Part shown: positions 25,690 through 37,507 of the stretch, one piece after another | Layout of the letters: each line of letters begins with the position of its first letter | Numbering within the stretch: the first letter of the stretch is position 1 | NCBI GenBank assembly: GCA_947044405.1 | Contig: CAMRHE010000077.1 | Coordinates: forward strand, 3,286,001 to 3,350,000 | DNA length: 64,000 nt | Direction: 5' to 3' | From: Leptodactylus fallax | Lineage: Eukaryota; Chordata; Amphibia; Anura; Leptodactylidae | Made by a program: the position numbers and the translations under genes | Notes under the pieces: generated by a model | The model's input: the letters and a program-made list of their open reading frames with translations, nothing else | Databases searched by the model: none | What the model was told of the DNA's origin: nothing

Positions 25690-26130
25690 TTCTCTAGGAC
25701 CTTCCATTTTCGACATATTAACAAAAGCTAATATAGCATCATTGGATTCCACATCAATGGCCTTTCAGCTCTATAGGATCTACTGTTCTCAATATATTTA
25801 CAAAAGCAGGTCCTTCATTCTTAACCTCACTGACATACACACAGTTTTAGACCAGGTGTCCATAACAACCCAACCATTTTTGTTTCAACCCAGCAACATA
25901 TTCACAAAAGCAAATAGGGCACCGGGTTTCAATAACAACCCAGCGTCATATTCACAAAACCAAATATGGCACCACTAGCTTCCACATCAAAGGCCTTCCT
26001 CCATATCACACCAGATGACCTGTGTTAGTCAATACACGCTTGCAGGTCCTTCATTCTTAGCCTCACTGACATACACACAGTTTTAGATCAGCTTTACATA
26101 GCAACTCAGTCATTTTATATGATGTTGACT
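25690..26130. repeat. Decayed tandem repeat
   Basis: A 49-bp block beginning gcaggtccttcattctta occurs at 25806 and 26042 with two differences. Between them, catattcacaaaagcaaata-like and ttccacatcaaaggcc-like blocks recur several times at irregular spacing. Confidence 0.85.
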
Positions 26131-29100
26131 TCATATCAGTTGCAAATGAAGCAGTTAATCCTAGCACAGATAAAGCGCAGTACAGAACATGTAGCACTGC
26201 ACTGTACTGTAGAGAGGTGCTACTAGCCGGCCAGTCAGTGCATGCTCTTCAGTATTACAGGTATTTTAACAGTAAAATACCCATCCTGTTTAGTTGAATC
26301 TTCCAGTCAGTCACATGTGCCACAGATCAGAAGTGTAGCAATGCATTTAGAATATGGTTTAATGTTACAATGGCCCACGAAAGGCCATTGTATTTTGCAG
26401 ATTTTCTAACCGGAGGCCATTGAAACTTGAGGGACCACTCTGCACTTCCTATAGTTCAGCTGCTAGTTGGCGCTGTAGCTTATGCTGAGACTTCCTGCTG
26501 GGAGAGAGGGAGTTCTGTTTCATGCACAGTATATATTCTGAGCTGTTGTTTGCTCCACAAACATTGTGAAATATTGCTTAAACTAAAAAAAAATCTAAAG
26601 TCTATTCTTCATGGTAGCGTTCTTTTATACCTCAGAGCAACAGCTATGTGTTTGCAGTGAGTTAATGTGTCTTTTTTATATGTGATATAGATTTAGCTGT
26701 ACAGGATGCTGGTTATTCCAGAGAGCCATCAATATTTATTGATATCCTGGATATAACATATAGAACATACTGACCAATTTGCAGGAGCTCAGTAGAGTGG
26801 AATATTGTCTTGTAATAAAATATTGATTATTGTTATTGATATTAAATCCTCGCTCACTTTGGTGTTATGTATCTAGTTGAAGTTCTTGTGGAACAACTGA
26901 AAGCCTTCCCTGTATGTGTGTATATTTAAAGAGAGCTGTCAATCACTGAGTTGGACCACCCACTGGACTCATGAGCCCACATTGAGTAATAATTGAAATG
27001 TATAAATAACAGGTTATACTGAATGTTTTCACACTATCTGCAAATAGGAGAGCATCAAAAGCATGCCTACTATAATGGAAGACTGTGCAGCTGCTGCAGG
27101 GCTATTAGGGCCCTAGATAGTACTAAATACATTACTATTTGGTCCCCAGAACATGTCCAGGGAGCTGAAGGCCCGCCCCCAGTGCTCCAATCCCCTCATT
27201 TGCATAAGATTTCGAAGTTGTTTTTCCCTAAATTTGCAAAAGTGACAGCCATTGGGTGGCCACCCATAGACACAGAGGATAAACATCTTGAATATTACAA
27301 AACCTGTAATTTCCCAGTGATCATTGTAAAGCATTCTGGTCCCAATTATTAAATACATGAAAGATACATTTAGAGAATACATTTACGGGGGATTTTCTCC
27401 ATCAGCCTCACAGAAAACAAAACTGTTTCACCTAGCTATATTTTACTTGTGTGCTTTAAGGAAGAAGAAGAATGGGAAAGCAATTCTTCTAGACCAGGTG
27501 TCTGCCCTTTAGATAGACTGTAAGTAATCCGCTGTAAGGAACTCAATGTAACTGTAACCATGGATACAAGGCAATCATTAGTTCTAGCGAAATGTATACA
27601 AATTAAACATTTTAATTATTGCTGAGGAATTTGGCAAATGTGACCTGAACGCTTCCAGAAGGCAAAATAATTGAATCTTTTTAGGAAAGTAAAGACAATT
27701 TTACCCTGAAAAAACATTAAGATGTTTAATCAGATCATAGCTATATAGGGTGCAGAGGTAGCAGCCGCTACTGGACCCTGGAGTCTAAGGGGGCCCAAAG
27801 TTTTCTGTACAACATATGAAGAGACCAGTATTATAGATAACATATGATAAGTAGAAGCCCTGATACAGATTCTGCTTTGGGGCTCGTGAGCTTCAAGTAG
27901 CGCCGTCATTGAATCTTTCTCCCAAGCCTGTATGATGACCTGTATCAATCTTATTACAGCTCCCAAATCATTTGTCCCACAGCCTTAGGAAGAGACCCTA
28001 GGATGACACAGGTAGTGACGTCACGTGCCTTTCTTTGAGGCCACTGATTGGCTTCAGCGGTCACATGTGGTAGGGACTTCCACCGGAAGATAACAATGGA
28101 CCGGGAGGACCAGACCGTGCTGAGAGGCACCGGGGAAAGGTGAGTATTATTTATATTATTTAATTTCACTGTCCCTGGCAGATTTCAAAAATAATTTATT
28201 GGTCCATTATTGCCTGGACAACCCCTTTAACATAGATTTGTAAGCTATAGGCAGTTACCGAGATAATGTAAGTTGTAGACTTAGAGAAGCTTCTGAAATT
28301 AGACTAATACAGTAATCTATGATGTTGCACTATAGCACAATTCATGACGCACGGTCGTGTCTAAAGCAGTCTGCTGTGTTTATTTTTAGTTTTGCCCGCT
28401 TCTTGTAATGGTTTAGTTACCAGACTTTCAATAGAGTGACAGCTTCCTGCCATTGATCCCAATATGAATGTGTCTGGGAGCTAGATTCAATTACAGGCAG
28501 CTGATTGGTCACCGTCATTGTCCTGATTGACAGCTATAAATAGATTAATGGGGGGGATAGACAGCCAATAACTCCATACATGTCATATTTCATTAGGAGA
28601 ATGTAAACATGATGTCAACTACATCTACAAATTGCTATCCAGACATGCAAATATGTCAGATGCCACAATTTTATTACTGGCGTTTTTCATTGAAATCGTT
28701 TTTGATCTTAAAATAAAGTGACCTGGATGTATATTACAGAAAAAAAGGACTCAAAGGGAACATTCAAGGTTATCAGTCAGTAACTAGTGGTCAATAGCGG
28801 GAAGTACTGTGACCAAAAGTACTTTACAGCTGTACTAGTCATTTATGAATGGTATCCATTCGGAAGAATTTGGAATTTCATCTTAGCATTTGATCTAAAA
28901 CAAATCAAATCTAAAACATCGTATGAGGTTCATTTTTTCAGCCCTTTTTCCCCAGTAATGGAGGGGTAGCGCAGTGAGCAGAGCAGGGATTGCTTCCTGC
29001 CTGAGCTACTTTTTGCTCTCCCTTCTCCTTTATCTCCTGTTCATGCAAACAGAGCCGCTGGGATCAAGTTACAACAACCAGTAAAATATTGTGGCTGTTG

Positions 29101-29255
29101 TAACTTAAAGCAGCAAAGTCAGATAAGAGAGGGGGAGAGGCAGATGTTAAGTTAACCATGTCCTGTGCCCTTCTCCACTTATCTACCTCACTACGCCTGG
29201 GATAAGTGCTCCACCTTTCCCATCAAAGTGTGATTGATTTTTATTAAAATTAGAC
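26131..29255. other. Intron sequence with one T2-type right end
   Basis: ggacaacccctttaac at 28217-28231 is a T2-type right terminus; its left partner is unclear. A small hairpin (aatggcc..ggccatt) lies near 26369-26391. No exon signal. Confidence 0.5.
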
Positions 29256-29460
29256 TTAAAGGGGTTGTTTAACTCATCTAAAATGCTGATTTAATGCAGC
29301 AATGTGTTTTGAAATACGTAAAAACAAAGCAAAACATGACTTAACCATCTGTTCCTATGCTGGCCACCAGGCAGTCACTGCTGCGGTGGTGCTCTTGTCT
29401 TCTCACGCACGGCTTGAGGTCAGGTCACCACTGTAGCCAATCACAGGCCACAACAGTGAC
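29256..29460. mobile_element. T2-type left end fragment
   Basis: TTAA + AGGGGTTGTTTAACTC at 29256; the right boundary is uncertain. Confidence 0.55.
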
Positions 29461-30423
29461 CTCTACACAAGCGGCAGGTTAATGCTGAGGTCATTGAGAT
29501 GTGTCTCATGTATGCATGTAGTGTATGGTGTGAACAGAGCCAAAGAGCGATATCCTGATAGATGCTATTGTTCTTTATAGAAGTGTAGTCTAGGAGCGGT
29601 GCTTGGAACGTTTTGATTAATTTCTGTATATTGAGATTATAGGAAGTTTGAATTGTTGCAGAAAAGACAAAGATACACAAGCAGGGGAAGGAAGGAGCAG
29701 GCAGCCAGGAAGTCTGCCTGGGAACGCAGTGAATGCTGAATATTTCACCAGCTGGGTAACAGAAACATTTCTTTTCTCAGGCTTGTCCTGCATGGTGTAC
29801 ACACGATCTAATGAATTAGACGGAGAAAGGCAACATCCTGTAGAAAGCGGAGAGCCTTGTGATCATGCAATGGTCTGATACTAAAATATTTAATCCAATG
29901 CTATGTCTGCAGTATAATACTGACCAACAGCCTGTGTACGGACATGCTACCAACTATGTAATGGGATTGCTTGTGTAGAAGTTGTGACTTATTGTAAATG
30001 AAGACCATATTATTTTTATTAAAGCTTCTAATCTTTTTACTCTGGCCTAATAGGGGGAAAAAGGAGTAATGGTCCAATCATCATCATATGCAGAAATACT
30101 GACATTGTTTTATTACTTATTGCTAAGCAGCTGTCCTTATCTGTATCCTGTATGCAATGGTAGAAGTCACTATACTAGTGAAGCACATATTACTAGGTTC
30201 CAAATACACCTATGGGCACTAGTGGCCAGGAATGAAGAATTTCACTTGGTCTACAGCACTGGCACTTGGATTTCTACATAATGTTTTGGGTATATTCACA
30301 CATACTAGCAACTCTGTGGATATTCAGTTCGGATTTGTGAGCAGGTCACCACTACATGCAGGACTTTATCTTTCATCGGAAAAAGAAAAAATAATGTAGT
30401 GTAAAAAAGATTGCGTGTTTTTT
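29461..30423. other. Intron sequence, nothing recognised
   Basis: No element end, exon or RNA gene seen. Confidence 0.5.
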
Positions 30424-30746
30424 TTAAAAGAGAAACTTTCCAGTGTCCTCCAACTCTTCGCATCCTTCAATAGAAATGTCTCCACTGATTTCGGTGCAGT
30501 TGGAATTTTTTCTCTAGACTGTTCCTGAGCAGTCATTTCTGTTCTCTACTGTCAGATGACCAATTCTGGGCTAGAGGAGACAGCATAGGACCGCCCACCT
30601 GACAGTACAGATCATAATTGTGCTGAAACTAACAGCAACGATTGCTCAGGAATGGTGGGGGCTAGAGAAAAAAAATTTCAACTGTGCCAGAATCAGCAGC
30701 ATCTATTGAAGGATGCAAAGAGTTGGAGTTGGAGGAGGTGGTAAAA
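30424..30746. mobile_element. T2-type foldback MITE, same subfamily
   Basis: Starts TTAA + AAGAGAAACTTTCC. The left arm ccttcaatagaaatgtctcc and right arm gcatctattgaaggatgcaa are complementary in part. The right terminus is worn (ggaggtggtaaaa). Confidence 0.82.
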
Positions 30747-31132
30747 ATAGCAAAAAATATACTGAAGATAAACTAATACCTAAAAATAGAGTCCACACAG
30801 ACTAAGCCCCCTTGCACATGACCGTAAGAATGGTCAGTGTACTATCCGTGTTTTTTCCGGTTAGCACACTGACCCATTCATTTCTATGGGCCCGTACACA
30901 TGACTGTGAATTACATGGTCATGTGTGCTGGTCGACAGTCTGGGTCGCAAAATATTGAATAGGTCCTATTCCTGTCCGATTTTGCGGCCCTGCTTCCACG
31001 GCTCCAATTCATTGAATGAAAGGGGCCCTGGAAGCACGGCCGGTGACATTCGTGTGTCCCCCATGCGCCGCCTGTGCCGTTCATTAACGGCAGCCGGTTA
31101 GCACACGGTCATGTACAACCGGCTTTAGACTA

Positions 31133-31318
31133 GGTTCACATCTGCGTTGGACTCTCCGCAGATTCCACTTAAAAACGACGGAAATAAGTTATGCAAGGAG
31201 GACTTTTCTCTCCGCTGGTTTCAGGTAACTGTTTTTTTAAGCACACAGGCTCTCTGTCTTTTTCAGGTCCTCATGGAGACCAATGATGGAGACCCAAATG
31301 CTAGAGTGGACCTAGCAT
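31133..31318. mobile_element. Foldback MITE, CTAGGTTCACATCTGCG type
   Basis: Left gactaggttcacatctgcg, right gctagagtggacctagc. Contains ggaggacttttctctccgc. Confidence 0.75.
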
Positions 31319-32324
31319 AAACAATATAGCTGGGGGCTGGAACCAGGATATAGCATCAATGAAATGCATACATATTTGTGAGATACAAGTTGTATTGTGG
31401 TGTATATAGTATAATAAATATTCAATGTGTCACAATGAAATGCCAAGTGAAGTCAACCATCCACAATAAATATACGGATACCAAAGCAGAGTTCCAGGAG
31501 CCCTCCAGTTCTCACGATGTCAGAGGGAAGCAGCGGCGTGGACTCTATTTGCTTGTATTACTTTCATCTTACGTATATTATTTTGCTATTTTATATACAA
31601 GTTTGAATAAAGTTGATTGGATCCACTTCTTTTTTATATCTTCTTTTTTGATAGGAGTTGTGTATATTGAGAAGTTTATTATTTATACTGTTTACCCTAT
31701 GTAAAATCTGACTCAACGTTGTAAGCATACTGCTATTGATCTGAATGAACCCGCTGTTAAGATTCCAGTTACAGAAGTCAGTGGTGGTCCAAGATGACAG
31801 ACTTCTCCATGTAATCTTCTCTCTGTGACAGAGATCACCAGCAGATCTTTTTGTCTGGATTTTCCCTTTGATATCTTTTAGCCAATGTTTCAGTGGAGAT
31901 TTCTTCCAGTGGGGACCAGATAATGGTCTTTGTTTCTGTGTTTACCCCTTATCACTCTGTGCTATGAAGTATAAGATGTGCTCATTCATTTGGGAGTAAA
32001 GCGCTAAGATAGGAGCCACTGTGATTTTCTTAAAGTTTCCGAGGTCAGCACAAGTGCTGTTTAACCATCTGAACTCATTCTTAAGAAACTCTTGTAAAGT
32101 GGCTGTAATGACAAACTGCACGCACTTGTTTTCCTATGACACTACAGGTCACGGAGCTGTCTCCAGCTGTCACTGTCATACTCCCAACTCAAGAACAATT
32201 GGGTTTGCATCAGTTGCACTTATACATGTGATTTCAGTAAGCCTAGCTGTATCTCCTATACACATCTGTAGAGAGTTACCAGACATATGTGGCCATCTCG
32301 CTGCCAAAAACGTTTATCTGATGC

Positions 32325-32604
32325 TGGGTTCACATCTGCGCTTGCACTACGTTTGGGGATTCCGTTCCACTCTCCACATGAAAAATGCGGAGTGAAAAGC
32401 GCTGCAAGCAGGACTTTTCTCTCCACATTTTTCCACCCTTTTCATGCAGAAATTGAGCGGAAACCACACGGACCCCATTATAGTCTATTGGGTCCGCAGG
32501 TTTCCTAAGGTAACCGCTTTTTTATGCGGATTAGGTTTCCGTTCAGGGGGTCCCCAAGCGGACCCCCCGAATGGAAACCTAAACGCAGATGTGAACCTAG
32601 CCTG
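32325..32604. mobile_element. Foldback MITE, GGTTCACATCTGCG type
   Basis: gctgggttcacatctgcg against cgcagatgtgaacctagcc. Inner arms pair gaggggattccg-like and cggaccccccgaatgg segments. Contains gcaggacttttctctccac. Confidence 0.85.
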
Positions 32605-32823
32605 AGATGTTTCTTCCCTTGTGATTCCTCAGGACTGCGGAGCCAGAGTCATAGTCAGAGTCAGAATCGAAGCCAGTTTTGGGCGGTGTGGGATCAGTAG
32701 CTCCAGCTTCAAAATGAGGATAATTTTTGATTATATTATTGGTATTGTATAAATAATTAAATGCATAGTTTTTTGCATAGTTATTTTCTTTACAATTCAA
32801 TCATTAGATTTTTCGTGGTTAAG

Positions 32824-33009
32824 GCTAAGGCCCCACTTAGCGAGCCGCAGCCAAAAAACAATCAGAAAAAACCGTGGCAGAAATGCAACACAACAGTTTT
32901 TTCTCCTGTTGATATATTTCTGCAATGTATTGATGGGATTAGCCATAATCCCATCTACTTTGCAGGTAATGTAAAACGCAGTGGTTTTTGCATGGGGCCC
33001 CGGCCTTAG
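32824..33009. mobile_element. Foldback MITE, AAGGCCCCAC type
   Basis: Left gctaaggccccacttagcg, right atggggccccggccttag. A central hairpin gatgggattagccataatcc pairs with catc. Confidence 0.75.
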
Positions 33010-34718
33010 AGTTTTTCTACGTGTGTCTGACAATAGCAGTTATGAAGGTATCATAGGAGGATTCAGAGTCAGTCCACAGCGCCGCTTTGTTTTTTTTTTT
33101 GTTTTTTTTGCATAGCTAATTGACATCCCATAAGTTGTATTCAGCAGGATCCCATTTAATCCAATTTAAGTAATTTCCAAGCACCATGTGTTTGTCAGGA
33201 CACAGTTATCTGTCTTAACCTAATTTCACATAAGAATCACCAGAATGGATGTTGGCTTTGTGTTAATACTGACAGGCTAGTGTTGTATGTACTGTATTGG
33301 GCTTGCATCATCGTCACCAAATCCACTGACATTGTAAGTGGGGCACAGAGTAGCCATACCAAATCTGTGCTTTTAGCGTCTGACCTAACACCAATATTAC
33401 CAACTTCTAGGCCAGTGTTCCCCTTCCAGTGACTTCTGTGCTAGTTTCCAGATGTTGGCACTGCAGTCACTATTGTAAACTAAGTTCACTAGTAATATCG
33501 TAGCACTTGAGTCAGTAAATAGTCACTTGCAGGTTAAAAGTACTGCCACAGTGTTCTGAATGCAGCATAACCGGACTCTGTGCTGGGGCCTCCAATGCTT
33601 TCATCATTACTGGCCAGGTGGTAACAGCAAAGCTGCAAAGTCAGTAATGTCAAATAGTTTGAAATTACTTATAAGTGAAAGGAGCAGCGGCCCCAAAATG
33701 AATACAGCTAAGCCACCTTGAGCAGCACCCTTTGGTTCCATGCTCATGGGGCATTCCAGTTCAGAAAATCCTGTACTGTCCATACCATATACATTACTGG
33801 ACTGTAAAGCTGTGGTTATGCAGGGACTCCAAGCATCATAGATTACTATGATGATCGTTGCCCAGGTCTCCTGACTGGGTTAGGGACAGAAATCAGGTCA
33901 ATGCACAGACTGGATTTTTTCGGCCCAGATTCCACAGTGTTCGTGGGGCCTTAGGTTTTGTTTGCCCTATTACTAAGAGGAATATCATCCTCTATCACCC
34001 CAACCCCAATTATGTTTCTTGTTTTCCTTCTCTCTATGTCAATGGTTGGGGAAGGACTCATTCACATTGTTGCATCAGCAGCCATGTTTCTGATCCACCT
34101 GAAATAGTATCAGCCAAATCCTCCTACAGTTGCTCAATGGCTTTAAAAGGTCGACCATATATTTCATTTGGGCAAACATTCATCTTGGAAATCTTGGACT
34201 CACTGAAAATTCTGTATTTCTGGTACTCATGGATAAAATTTCAGAACACTGCATAGCTGCTCGTGAATTTAGGTAAGATAGAAAAAAAGTATGCACAGTA
34301 AATGTTACATTCACCCATCCATCTATTTTCAGGTTATCCCTATGACTGCTTGGAGTTAGTCAGTGAGTAATCTGGTAGGGAATTACCATTCATTCAGTTC
34401 CCATTCTCCATGTAAAGTCTTTTCTGTTAGACCTCTGAATAGAGGAAGCTAGAGAAGAATGGACCAGTTATATATATGATGTGTATATCTATGTCCAAAG
34501 ATATAGCAATACAATCATTTATCATTGTGTTTAAAATAATTGACTTTTATTACTACAGTCGTAGCTCAGGAGCATTCATTCATTCAGGTCCATAGCAGGC
34601 ATGTGACTATAACAAAATCTAATCTAAATCTGCCTAGTGGTGAATCATAAACCATATCAAGTTAGACTATCCTTAGGTTTGACAAATGCCAAGAGTGAGA
34701 TAGGTAGCATACACATAC
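33010..34718. other. Intron sequence, nothing recognised
   Basis: T-rich tract near 33089-33110 and a 132-codon open frame (33858-34256) without a recognisable domain. Confidence 0.45.
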
Positions 34719-35431
34719 TTAAAGGGGTTGTCCAGCTTCAGTATGTAAATGTTATTTGTATAATAAAAAGTCCTACAATTTTCCAATATAATTTCTATAT
34801 CAATTCCTCACAAATTCTAGATCTTTGCTTGCTGTTATTCTTTGTTTACTCCAGTAGATAAAATTCAGTCCATGGTCATGTGATATACAGTCCATGGTCA
34901 TGTGATGGAGGCACAGGTGCACAGCTCGTTACAGTCACAGCACAGTGAGCTAAGGCTAGGTTCACACTTGCACCAAGCTCTCCATCGTTCATATCCACCA
35001 TGGGACCTGAACAACAGAGAGCCTGTCCGCTAAAACAGCAGTAACCCTCGGACAGCCACAGACACCATAGCAGCTCCGTGCAGGACTTTTCTTTCTGCCG
35101 ATTGTCGGCGGAATTTGCAGCGGAGACTCCACCGGAGATGTGAACCTAGCCCTAGTGCTTGTTCTGGGGGCAGCTGAGTATCACAGCTTGATCTTCATCT
35201 TGTTCAATACTTCTTCCAGCACCACTAATATAATCGGAGATTTCTCCTGCCTCCTCCAGTACAAGAGGAAAATCTTGCTGTAATGCCCAGCCGCCCGAGA
35301 ATACCCCCTAGATGCACTCTAAGCTCATTTACATAGGAATAAAAAAACATTTTTTGTCAAAATAAAGCAGCCTTTAAGGACCTATTCAATTAATAGTTGA
35401 ACAATTTCTGTAACTCAGAAAACCCCTTTAA
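34719..35431. mobile_element. T2-type MITE carrying a nested foldback MITE
   Basis: TTAA + AGGGGTTGTCCAG on the left, AAAACCCCT + TTAA (35428-35431) on the right. Inside, about 34953-35151 is a separate unit with GGCTAGGTTCACAC and GTGAACCTAGCC ends and the gtgcaggacttttctttc core. Confidence 0.82.
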
Positions 35432-35799
35432 AGGATAACTAAACTTTTATTTCTGTTTCATAAATCTATAGTTCAGGTAAGGATATTTGTCTCTTTTTGT
35501 CACCATTCAAATCTGTAAAATAGAACTCTATGGAGAGGGGAGGGGAAGCAAAAGGAGAGGTCCTCAAACAGAGAGACATCAGCAATATATAGAGACAGTT
35601 TTTCACAACACAGCTGGGTTGTCAGAAATTACTATCCAGCCTTCTGACAGAAATGGCACATTTCTGTAGACATCCTTATGTGTCTGTCTTTTTCCTTTTC
35701 CTCTTCATGAACAACCTGTCTGACCATAGTAGTGATATTTTCTGTGTGTGCAATTACAATACCATGCAGTAAAAATTGGACATGCACTTATAAAGGGTA
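35432..35799. other. Intron sequence, nothing recognised
   Basis: Spacer between the T2 unit and the Tc1 element. Confidence 0.5.
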
Positions 35800-37372
35800 T
35801 ACAGGGGGGAAAAAAGTATTTAGTCAGCCACCAATTGTGCAAGTTCTCCCACTTAAAAAGATGAGGCCGGCCTGTAATTGACATAGGTAGACCTCAACTA
35901 TGAGAGACAAAATGAGAAAACATATCTAGAAAATCACATAGATTTTTTTAAGAATTTATTTGCAAATTATGGTGGAAAATAAGTATTTGGTCACCAAACA
36001 AGCAAGATTTCTGGCTCTCACAGACCTGTAACTTCTTCTTTAAGAGGCTCCTCTGTCCTCCACTCATTACCTGTAGTAATGGCTCCTGTTTGACATTGTT
36101 ATCAGTATAAAAGACACCTGTCCACAACCTCAAACAGCCACACTGCAAACTCCACTATGGTGAAGACCAAAGAGCTGTGGAAGGACACCAGAAACAAAAT
36201 TGTAGACCTGCACCAGGCTGGGAAGACTGAATCTGCAATAGGCAAGCAGCTTGGTGTGAAGAAATCAACTGTGGGAGCAATAATTAGAAAATGGAAGACA
36301 TACAAGACCACTGATAATCTCCCTCGATCAGGGGCTCCACGCAAGATCTCACCCGGTGGGGTCAAAATGATCACAAGAATGGTGAGCAAAAATCCCAGAA
36401 CCACACGGGGGGACCTAGTGAATGACCTGCAAAAAGCTGGGACTAATGTAATAATGGCTACCATCAGTAACACACTACACCGCCAGGGACTCAGATCCTG
36501 CAGTGCCAGACATGTCCCCCTGCTTAAACCAGTACATATCCGGGCCCGTCTGAAGTTTGCTAGAGAGCATTTGGATGTTCCAGAAGAGTATTGGGAGAAT
36601 GTCATATGGTCAGATGAAACCAAAGTAGAACTGTTTGGTAGAAACACAACTCGTCGTGTTGGGAGGAGAGTGAATACTGAGTTGCATCCAAAGAACATCA
36701 TATCTACTGTGAAGCATGGGGGTGGCAACATCATGCTTTGGGTCTGTTTCTCTGCAAAGGGACCAGGATGACTGATCCGTGTACATGAAAGAATGAATGG
36801 GGCCATGTATCGTGAGATTTTGAGTGCAAACCTCCTTCCATCAGCAATGGCATTGAAGATGAAAAGTGGCTGGCAAGCACACCGCCAGGGCAATGAAGGA
36901 GTGGCTTCCTAAGAAGCATTTCAAGGTCCTGGAGTGGCCTAACCAGTCTCCAGATCTCAACCCCATAGAAAACCTTTGGAGGGAGTTGAAAGTCCGTGTT
37001 GTCCAGCCACAGCCCCAAAACATCACTGCTCTAGAGGAGATCTGCATGGAGGAATGGGCCAACATACCAGCAACAGTGTGTGCCAACCTTGTGAAGACTT
37101 ACAGAAAACGTTTGACCTCTGTCATTGCCAACAAAGGATATATAACAAAGTATTGAGATGAATTTTTGTTATTGACCAAATACTTATTTTCCACCATAAT
37201 TTGTAAATAAATTCTTTAAAAATCAGACAATGTGATTTTCTAGATATGTTTTCTCATTTTGTCTCTCATAGTTGAGGTCTACCTATGATGACAATTACAG
37301 GCCGGCCTCATCTTTTTAAGTGGGAGAACTTGCACAATTGGTGGCTGAATAAATACTTTTTTCCCCACTGTA
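35800..37372 (+). mobile_element. Tc1/mariner transposon with long terminal inverted repeats
   Basis: The element runs 35802-37370 (1,569 bp) between TA dinucleotides at 35800-35801 and 37371-37372, the Tc1/mariner target duplication. Terminal inverted repeats are about 192 bp (35802-35993) and 198 bp (37173-37370), starting near CAGGGGGGAAAAAAGTATTT and ending AAATACTTTTTTCCCCACTG. Repeats of this length are typical of vertebrate Tc1-like IR/DR elements. The interior is a single broken transposase gene. Confidence 0.93.
36157..37156 (+). pseudogene. Tc1-like DD34E transposase pseudogene
   Basis: Starts [20 protein letters not shown], with a paired-type helix-turn-helix in the first ~110 residues and a linker SGAPRKISP. 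The first catalytic Asp is in WSDETK (codon 153, 36613-36615) and the catalytic Glu in PIENLW (36968-36970). The end is GYITKY and a stop at 37154-37156. Two lesions break it. A TGA at 36769-36771 follows AKGPG, where related proteins have Arg, so it is likely a CpG decay of CGA. At 36874 the stretch between GW and KHTAR is short by 23 nt, which shifts the frame from 1 to 2 and removes the family's second catalytic Asp. The length would be about 340 residues if whole. This is a dead copy. Confidence 0.92.
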
Positions 37373-37472
37373 TAGGGATATGCACGGTATAGAGGGAGAA
37401 TGGGCCCTTAGAATCATTTTCCCAAGGAACTTCAGTTCTAAATGACTTGGAAGACTGACTTATTATTATTAC

Positions 37473-37507
<35 letters not shown>

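Noticed and set aside
36102..36893. 263-codon open frame on the minus strand
   Set aside because: It is the antisense shadow of the Tc1 transposase gene.
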